In this document: in pieces, positions 1-6,847 of the stretch
Layout of the letters: each line of letters starts with the position of its first letter
Numbering within the stretch: position 1 is the first letter of the stretch
Origin: Clostridia bacterium
GTDB taxonomy: Bacteria; Bacillota; Clostridia; Oscillospirales; Oscillospiraceae
NCBI GenBank assembly: GCA_003245395.1
Contig: QKDF01000052.1
Location: 1-8,620 of the forward strand
Reading direction: 5' to 3'
DNA length: 8,620 bases
Position numbers and translations under genes: made by a program
Notes under the pieces: model-generated
Seen by the model: only the letters and a program-made list of their open reading frames with translations
Databases searched by the model: none
What the model was told of the DNA's origin: nothing

Positions 1-689
1 TCATCCCCGATGCAGTAGATGTGTTCCGAAGCCACTCCAAACCGCTGCGCCAGCTTGCGTACCATGCCGCCCTTGTTGGCTCCCCGGGCAGTCATCTCCA
101 GCAGCGTCCGGCCGGAGTAAATCAATTCATAATCCTCGGCCCAGCCCCGCTCCCGAAGAAAAGCCTCCACCTGTAAAAGCTGCTGGTGATCCTCCTCGAA
201 CAGCAATTTCCCCAATGGCATGGGGACATCCATCAACGTCGGGCGCTCCACCACGTTCACACCGGTAAGATGCTCATGGGCGTGGGTGATGGAATTGGGC
301 TGGACAGCGTGGATCACATTGTCAATATGGTATGCCTCCACCGCCACGGTGGGGAAAGCGTCCAGCACCGCCTGGCCGCGCCAGCGGGTGTCCTCCGTCA
401 GCAGAGCGGTCTCCAGGTACTCCTCTTTGGAGAAATCATAGATTGCGGCTCCATTGCAGATCACACAGGGCGTGTTCATGGGGATCAGCGGAGCCAACTT
501 TTCAAACGCGGCATAGGCACGCCCGGTGGAGATGGTAAAGCGGCCGCCTTCGCCCATGAAATACTCCAGCGCAGCCCGATTTTTCCCCGATAGGGGCGGG
601 ATCGGAGCTCCGCTGCGGAGCGCTTCCTCCGTATAGATCAAAGTGTTGTCGAAATCACTGGCCAGCAATACGCCGTCAAATTTTCCCAT
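1..689 (-). CDS. Cof-type HAD-superfamily phosphatase, 3' end beyond the window
   Basis: Read on the minus strand from ATG at 689, this frame stays open to the window edge (229 full codons). A GGAGGT site sits 5 bases upstream (695-700). HAD motifs are visible: motif I is DFDNT at residues 12-16 (nucleophile D12, acid/base D14), motif II is STGR at 54-57, the motif III lysine is K206 in ANKGG, and motif IV begins with GDE at 228-230, exactly where the window stops. The cap between motifs II and III (about residues 85-190) matches the large C2 cap of the Cof/YidA type, which usually dephosphorylates small phosphorylated metabolites in the cytoplasm. Full length is probably about 260-280 aa, so only the last few dozen residues are missing. 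The substrate cannot be told from sequence. It lies 64 bases after ricT, with a terminator-like hairpin between them, so it may be expressed only partly with that gene. Family assignment is firm; substrate is unknown. Confidence 0.88.
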   Translation of the reverse strand, partial: MGKFDGVLLASDFDNTLIYTEEALRSGAPIPPLSGKNRAALEYFMGEGGRFTISTGRAYAAFEKLAPLIPMNTPCVICNGAAIYDFSKEEYLETALLTEDTRWRGQAVLDAFPTVAVEAYHIDNVIHAVQPNSITHAHEHLTGVNVVERPTLMDVPMPLGKLLFEEDHQQLLQVEAFLRERGWAEDYELIYSGRTLLEMTARGANKGGMVRKLAQRFGVASEHIYCIGD

Positions 690-714
690 ATCGGACCTCC
701 ATCATGTTTCAGCC

Positions 715-742
715 AAAAGAAGGAGAGGGACGCGCCCTCTCC
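715..742 (-). terminator. Terminator-like hairpin after ricT
   Basis: On the minus strand an 8-bp perfect stem (GGAGAGGG, plus-strand 722-729, with CCCTCTCC, 735-742) with a 5-base loop is followed by TTCTTTT (721-715). It begins 12 bases after the ricT stop codon. The stem is GC-rich, but the T tract is broken by a C and is short, so termination may be partial. The ribosome binding site of the HAD gene lies 15 bases further on, leaving little room for a separate promoter. Confidence 0.6.
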
Positions 743-753
743 CCTCGCGGAAT

Positions 754-2007
754 TTATTCGTCTTTTGTCGGTGCCCCACTGCTGCCGCTCTTGCGGCGGC
801 GCCCGCCCCGATGATGCCGACGACGGGAAGCACTGTCCTTGTCTTCAGCAGCGCGCGCTTCGCCCGCAGCCGTCTGTTTGGCCGCCGGAGCCTGTTTAGG
901 CAGCTGGGGCTTCTGCCGGGGAGGCTGGGATGCCTTGGGTGTTGAGGGCTGGGGTGTCTCCGGCTTTTTTTCGCCGCCGGGCCCTTTCCGGCCCCGCCCG
1001 CCTCTGTGGCGGCGGCGGGATTTTTTCTCCCCATCTTCCGGCGGGGTGATCTTCTCCCGGGCAGGCAACTCGTCCAACTGCTCATTCTGATAGAACATAG
1101 AGGTCATCACCGGGCTGATTTCCTCCTCCTCGTGATGCTCCTCCACATAGCGGGCCGGACGGTCGGCGGGCACCTCAATGCCTTCCCGGCTGCCCTTGCC
1201 GTTGCGCAGAACGCAAATTTCACAATTGTGGTAACACTTAGGGGACTCCGGGGCATTGTCCAGGCTGACCTTGACCGTCTCCCGCAGCAGATCCACATTT
1301 CTCACGTTGCCGGGGCCGTCCGGCGTCTGGACGAAGGACTCATTCTTGGGCATGCGCCGAATGGCGTCTTCATAAGCATTCTGCTCGTACTTCAGGCAGC
1401 ACATCAACCGACCGCAGGTGCCGGAAATTTTACTGGGATTCAGAGACAGGTTCTGTGTTTTTGCCATTTTGATGGATACAGGCAGAAAGCTGTCCAAAAA
1501 CTGCGAACAGCAAAATGGCCGTCCGCAGATACCCAGGCCGCCCACCATTTTGGCCTCATCCCGGACACCGATCTGGCGCAGTTCGATCCGGGCGCGGAAC
1601 ACACCGGCCAGATCCCGCACCAGCTCCCGGAAATCCACGCGTCCGTCGGCGGTGAAGTAAAAGACGATCTTGTTGCCCTCGAAATTGCAGGATACGTTGA
1701 CCAGCTTCATCTCCAGTCCGTGCTCGACAATCTTTTTTTCGCAGACGTCAAACGCTTCGCTCTCCCGCCGGCGGTTATATTCCACCGTACGGCGGTCGTT
1801 CTCCGTCGCCAGACGCAATACGGCGCAAAGAGGGCGGACAATGGAGTCGTCCTCCACCTCATGGTTGCCCTCCGTACAGGTGGCAAATTCCGCCCCCTGG
1901 GCAGTCTCCACAATTACCTGGTCCCCCATTTTATATGCGGTGCCGTTGGGGTCAAAATAATAATTCTTACAGCCGCCACGAAAGCGGACGCTGATTACCT
2001 CGGTCAA
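754..2007 (-). CDS. ricT: PSP1-domain regulatory protein RicT (YaaT) with a long basic C-terminal tail
   Basis: The 417-aa product is a homologue of Bacillus RicT/YaaT, which with RicA and RicF forms an Fe-S-containing complex that aids RNase Y-dependent mRNA processing and affects sporulation and biofilm formation. The PSP1 core covers about residues 1-270. Cysteines C161, C166 and C167 (in ICGRPFCC) and C198, C203 and C204 (in CGRLMCC) fall at the positions I recall for the cluster ligands of the B. subtilis protein. A further cysteine group, CYHNCEIC, lies at 258-265. The TTG start at 2007 is chosen because GGAGGG (2014-2019) is 6 bases upstream and the core begins at once with TEVISVRF. 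An in-frame ATG at 2073 would add 22 low-quality residues inside holB. Residues from about 300 on are a disordered acidic then basic extension with two Arg/Gly blocks (331-341 and 395-406), making the protein much longer than the roughly 275 aa typical of Bacillus. The start overlaps the holB stop as TTGA, suggesting translational coupling. Confidence 0.9.
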   Translation of the reverse strand: MTEVISVRFRGGCKNYYFDPNGTAYKMGDQVIVETAQGAEFATCTEGNHEVEDDSIVRPLCAVLRLATENDRRTVEYNRRRESEAFDVCEKKIVEHGLEMKLVNVSCNFEGNKIVFYFTADGRVDFRELVRDLAGVFRARIELRQIGVRDEAKMVGGLGICGRPFCCSQFLDSFLPVSIKMAKTQNLSLNPSKISGTCGRLMCCLKYEQNAYEDAIRRMPKNESFVQTPDGPGNVRNVDLLRETVKVSLDNAPESPKCYHNCEICVLRNGKGSREGIEVPADRPARYVEEHHEEEEISPVMTSMFYQNEQLDELPAREKITPPEDGEKKSRRRHRGGRGRKGPGGEKKPETPQPSTPKASQPPRQKPQLPKQAPAAKQTAAGEARAAEDKDSASRRRHHRGGRRRKSGSSGAPTKDE

Positions 2008-2864
2008 AGGATACCCTCCAATTCCACCGCCAGAGCGCCCAGCACATGGTTGGGTCCCACATTGTAGGCACATTCCCGGCGATACTTTTGCAATATTTCT
2101 ATTGTGTGCATAATCTGCGTTTTTGTCAAGTTTTTTAAGGTCAGCGCGGCAGTTTCCTCCGAAAATTCACCCTCAGAACACCCATACAGGCACAAGAGGC
2201 CACGCGCAAAAAGTGCGCAGGCCTGCTCCAGTACTGCCTGCAGATCCTCCCGCGAGGTTTTCTGCTTTTCCATGCGCACTGCCAGTTCGGTTACGGCGCC
2301 CCGCCTGCGGCTGCTGACTGCCCGGCACAGCGCTTGCGCCGCATCATCTGCCGGTGTCTGTGTCTCCCCCGCGGGATGAAGTCGGATCTCTACGCACCGG
2401 GAGCGCAGCGTCTGCAGCACCACAGATGGATTTTCCGCGCAGAAGCAGAACGCCGCGTAGGGCGGTCCCTCTTCCACAACCTTCAGCAGGACGTTCTGAT
2501 CCTGATCCGTCAGTACGGAGCAGTCTTCAAAAATATATACCTTCCGAGCGCCTTCATTGGGGCGGATATAGGCATCGGTACGAACGCCCCGCACGATATC
2601 CACCGCAAGATTTTTATGCTCCGCGTCCCGCACTGCCGTGACGTCCGGATGAATTCCTTGAAAAACTTTGCGGCATCCGGCACACACCCCGCAGGGTTTT
2701 TCGCCGGAGGAGGTGCACTCCATGGCGGCTGCGGCAAACCGGGCGGCTCCCGCCCGGTCGCCCGGGCCGGTAAACAGCAGCGCATGGGACAGCATTCCCC
2801 GCTCTGCCGCCGCACGGATACGCTCCGCCGCTGTTTCGTTTTCTTTCAACTCCGGTCCGGCCAT
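2004..2864 (-). CDS. holB: DNA polymerase III delta' subunit
   Basis: The 286-aa product is the delta' clamp-loader subunit, part of the complex that loads the sliding clamp onto primed DNA. The N-terminal AAA+-like region shows SHALLFTGPGDRAGA at about 26-40, a degenerate Walker A lacking the catalytic lysine, as expected for delta', which does not hydrolyse ATP. Four zinc-binding cysteines are C50, C58, C61 and C64 (EKPCGVCAGC). The sensor-like motif LRSRC is at 153-157, and a helical collar domain fills the rest. It is somewhat shorter than the approximately 330 aa of E. coli or B. subtilis delta'. The ATG at 2864 has a GGAGG (2872-2876) 7 bases upstream. It is the first gene of the minus-strand cluster and overlaps ricT by 4 bases. 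A holB-ricT order is common in Firmicutes and supports both calls. A tmk gene, often found upstream of holB, is absent; instead ppdK is divergent. Confidence 0.93.
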   Translation of the reverse strand: MAGPELKENETAAERIRAAAERGMLSHALLFTGPGDRAGAARFAAAAMECTSSGEKPCGVCAGCRKVFQGIHPDVTAVRDAEHKNLAVDIVRGVRTDAYIRPNEGARKVYIFEDCSVLTDQDQNVLLKVVEEGPPYAAFCFCAENPSVVLQTLRSRCVEIRLHPAGETQTPADDAAQALCRAVSSRRRGAVTELAVRMEKQKTSREDLQAVLEQACALFARGLLCLYGCSEGEFSEETAALTLKNLTKTQIMHTIEILQKYRRECAYNVGPNHVLGALAVELEGIL

Positions 2865-2882
2865 GTGCCTTCCTCCCTCTGT

Positions 2883-2896
2883 CCGCCCTCCGGCGG
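2883..2896 (-). other. Small GC-rich hairpin in the holB leader
   Basis: A 5-bp perfect stem (CCGCC with GGCGG) closes a 4-base loop just upstream of the holB ribosome binding site (2872-2876). It could shape the 5' leader, but the stem is short and no specific function can be assigned. Confidence 0.3.
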
Positions 2897-2986
2897 TACG
2901 TTGATCTATTTAATCGTTTATTTTTAATTCCCCCGCAGCCAGCTGATTTTCTCTTGCGGGCAGGCGCTTTTTGACGCTTTGTGGGT

Positions 2987-2995
2987 ATCATACCA
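2987..2995 (-). promoter_or_regulatory. Predicted extended -10 promoter for holB-ricT
   Basis: The minus strand reads TGGTATGAT, an extended -10 element (TGn plus TATGAT, one mismatch from TATAAT). No good -35 is seen 17 bases upstream, which is acceptable for an extended -10 site. Transcription would start near 2980, giving a leader of about 115 bases. The element lies inside an 11-bp palindrome, GGTAT-C-ATACC (2984-2994). The call is a pattern match only. Confidence 0.4.
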
Positions 2996-3114
2996 TAAAA
3001 TTGTCTAAAATGATATTGTGTATATTTATTTCTATAAAATGCCAAATACATGGAAAAATTAGAGATTTGTTGAAAGCCCTAAAAAACAATTGCCTTTCTT
3101 ATGTCATTCGTGCA

Positions 3115-3143
3115 TTGTATTTCAAAATGAACCATTTTATAAT
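3115..3143 (+). promoter_or_regulatory. Predicted sigma-A-type promoter for ppdK
   Basis: A perfect TATAAT (3138-3143) has TTGTAT (3115-3120) 17 bases upstream, giving ideal spacing with a weak -35 (3 of 6). Transcription would start near 3150, giving a leader of about 67 bases before the ppdK ATG. The rest of the 352-base gap between holB and ppdK (2865-3216) is strongly AT-rich and holds no convincing gene. Confidence 0.5.
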
Positions 3144-3216
3144 AATTAATAGGCGATTTTTTGTAATCGTTTAACAAATTTTTTACCTTGTAGCAGTGTC
3201 ATATGGAGGAATGAAT

Positions 3217-5850
<2,634 letters not shown>

Positions 5851-5905
5851 TCAGTTATTAAAGTGATCGCTTGGATCAATTGATAGCATAGGATATAACC
5901 CGATC

Positions 5906-5950
5906 AAACCGGATATTGCACCGATTTATGGGTGCAATATCCGGTTTTTT
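5906..5950 (+). terminator. Strong intrinsic terminator of ppdK
   Basis: A perfect 17-bp inverted repeat (5906-5922 with 5931-5947) closes an 8-base loop. The 3' arm ends in a run of six T (5945-5950). It lies 55 bases after the ppdK stop codon. The 5' arm also starts with AAA, so part of the stem is A-U. It isolates ppdK from the adhesion module downstream. Confidence 0.93.
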
Positions 5951-6161
5951 ACTTATAAATGAGCAAATACATTATGCACAGACACCCAGTAATAGAATAT
6001 AGCGCAAACTTGTTCCTTGCCGCAGAGAGGGTTTTGGGGCGGAACACAAGCTGTATTTGTGGTCATTTGGCTTGTGAAGACATTTGAAAAAATTTAAAAG
6101 TTTCCAGTAATTTTTATACTTTTGGAAAGCATTTTTTACAAATGTATCCTATTTTGTAACC
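5951..6161. other. AT-rich non-coding gap with several inverted repeats
   Basis: No credible gene is seen in this stretch. It holds a 7-bp inverted repeat, CACAAGC (6045-6051) with GCTTGTG (6070-6076), and a 6-bp one, TTTCCA (6101-6106) with TGGAAA (6123-6128). Between 6081 and 6140 the sequence is very AT-rich and includes a TATACT (6115-6120) without a good -35. It may hold an upstream promoter or a binding site for the next gene; a small structured RNA is possible but matches no family I know. Confidence 0.35.
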
Positions 6162-6187
6162 TTGACATGCTATACTTCAGTTATAAT
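6162..6187 (+). promoter_or_regulatory. Predicted promoter region of the 143-aa protein gene
   Basis: Consensus elements are crowded here: a perfect TTGACA (6162-6167), an extended -10 TGCTATACT (6168-6176) and a perfect TATAAT (6182-6187). The TTGACA-TATAAT spacing is only 14 bases, short of the usual 17, so the extended -10 may be the working element. The position, just upstream of the TTG start at 6209, argues against translation beginning at the ATG at 6122. Confidence 0.45.
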
Positions 6188-6208
6188 CTAAAGAGATGGG
6201 GTGCTATT

Positions 6209-6640
6209 TTGCAGAGTCGAATTATTTCAAACGAGTATCGTACGACCATTATATGTATCGACTCCTATCGAAACAGCATACCGGAAGGCAGAGCATTCAG
6301 CCCCTATCTCAGCGGTGCAGTACAGTTTGAGAGCTTGATGCAGCTGATTCTTCAGATCGACGGCTTGTTGGATGAAATGCGCTTTCCCCAATCTTTTAAC
6401 GAGACGCGATCCTTTGCACCGGTCTTAATGCCGTCGTTTAACATCCGGCCGGATCAAGCGGAGCCAAAGGGAAAGCTCGCCACCTTTTTGGTGAAAATTA
6501 TTTTTCGCCAGAATGCCAGCTGGCAAGGCTCTGTGGTCTGGCAGGAGCAGCGACGGGAGGAGAGCTTTCGCAGTGCACTGGAATTGCTGTTTTTAATGAA
6601 CAGTGCGCTGATGGGGGAAGGTGGGGCAAATGAGTGCTAA
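6209..6640 (+). CDS. Conserved hypothetical protein upstream of the adhesin (143 aa)
   Basis: I cannot assign a function. The TTG start at 6209 is preferred: GGGGTG (6198-6203) lies 5 bases upstream, the likely promoter overlaps the alternative ATG region (6122), and the product then begins close to NEYRTTIICIDSY (residues 8-20). The in-frame extension would add 29 residues translated from promoter sequence. The protein has no signal peptide or membrane segment and should be cytoplasmic. It seems to have an N-terminal beta strand (11-18), a helix at about 40-57 (ESLMQLILQIDGLLDEMRFP), a variable proline-rich middle (70-88), a strand with FRQNASWQGSVVW (99-111) and a C-terminal helix (115-134). 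The NASWQG/SVVW block and the LLFLMNSAL end recall a family of short uncharacterised clostridial proteins, from memory and unchecked. It is followed after 207 bases by a riboswitch-controlled adhesin, so a role connected with surface adhesion is a guess from position only. Confidence 0.75.
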   Translation: MQSRIISNEYRTTIICIDSYRNSIPEGRAFSPYLSGAVQFESLMQLILQIDGLLDEMRFPQSFNETRSFAPVLMPSFNIRPDQAEPKGKLATFLVKIIFRQNASWQGSVVWQEQRREESFRSALELLFLMNSALMGEGGANEC

Positions 6641-6656
6641 AAAAGGCACCTTCTCC
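6614..6656 (+). other. Long inverted repeat spanning the stop codon of the 143-aa protein gene
   Basis: GGGGAAGGTG (6614-6623) pairs with CACCTTCTCC (6647-6656) over 10 base pairs including one G-U, with a 23-base loop containing the TAA stop. It is followed by GACAAAAAACG, not by a T run, so it is not an ordinary intrinsic terminator. It could protect the 3' end or mark a processing site. Confidence 0.4.
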
Positions 6657-6689
6657 GACAAAAAACGTGAAATCCCGCAGAGAGCTGCG

Positions 6690-6698
6690 TGATATAAA
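6690..6698 (+). promoter_or_regulatory. Possible extended -10 promoter for the riboswitch-adhesin transcript
   Basis: TGATATAAA fits TGn plus TATAAA, an extended -10 with one mismatch. No clear -35 precedes it. Transcription from here would begin near 6705, about 19 bases before the aptamer closing stem, which is the expected layout. Read-through from the 143-aa protein gene is the alternative. Confidence 0.35.
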
Positions 6699-6723
6699 AA
6701 AGCAGGACATAAGAGAGGAATAG

Positions 6724-6818
6724 GAAATAGTTGAAAGGGCTAACCGTTGGGAAACCGCGGGGCGCAAAGCCTGGGGACTAAAGCAGAACGCCATGTCCGC
6801 CTGGCTGCCACATATTTC
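6724..6818 (+). ncRNA. Cyclic-di-GMP class I (GEMM-I) riboswitch aptamer
   Basis: The sequence follows the GEMM-I pattern closely. AGGGCTAACC (6736-6745) corresponds to the conserved AGGGCAAACC. A hairpin capped by a GAAA loop follows (stem CCGTTGG with CCGCGG, about 6743-6761). GGGCGCAAAGCC (6760-6771) corresponds to GGGACGCAAAGCC. The second helix then forms from GCC-GG-GGAC (6769-6778) with GTCC-CC-GGC (6795-6805), holding CTAAAG/CCATG, which resembles the receptor that docks the GAAA loop. The outer stem GAAATA (6724-6729) pairs perfectly with TATTTC (6813-6818). From memory of the Vibrio Vc2 structure, the ligand-contacting G in AGGGC and A in GCAAAG are both kept. It lies 30 bases upstream of the adhesin start codon, in keeping with cyclic-di-GMP control of surface attachment. 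Confidence 0.87.
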
Positions 6819-6846
6819 GGTCTCACAACTGAAAGGAGAGCGAAAT
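6814..6846 (+). promoter_or_regulatory. Predicted riboswitch expression platform: hairpin hiding the adhesin ribosome binding site
   Basis: ATTTCGGTCTC (6814-6824) can pair with GAGAGCGAAAT (6836-6846): 10 of 11 base pairs with one G-G mismatch, and an 11-base loop. The 3' arm contains most of the ribosome binding site AGGAGAG (6834-6840) and ends one base before the ATG. The 5' arm shares 6814-6818 with the 3' side of the aptamer closing stem, so the two helices exclude each other. There is no T run, so control of translation rather than termination is expected. Ligand binding would stabilise the aptamer and free the site (ON switch). This is inferred from base pairing only. Confidence 0.65.
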
Positions 6847-6847
6847 C

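Noticed and set aside
1006..2067. 353-codon open frame on the plus strand opposite ricT
   Set aside because: It is antisense to ricT, whose cysteine motifs and PSP1 core are convincing. It is a shadow of ricT codon use.
2971..3174. 67-codon open frame on the plus strand in the holB-ppdK gap
   Set aside because: It has no ribosome binding site, is Lys/Ile/Asn-rich as expected from AT-rich non-coding DNA, and runs through the predicted ppdK promoter.
3196..3216. GTG or ATG starts upstream of the chosen ppdK start
   Set aside because: They lie before or almost on the GGAGG site, so they cannot use it; the family N-terminus fits MGKKYVYLF at 3217.
6122..6208. Upstream ATG extension of the 143-aa protein
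   Set aside because: It would translate the predicted promoter (TTGACA, TATAAT) and adds a cysteine-rich stretch without a ribosome binding site.
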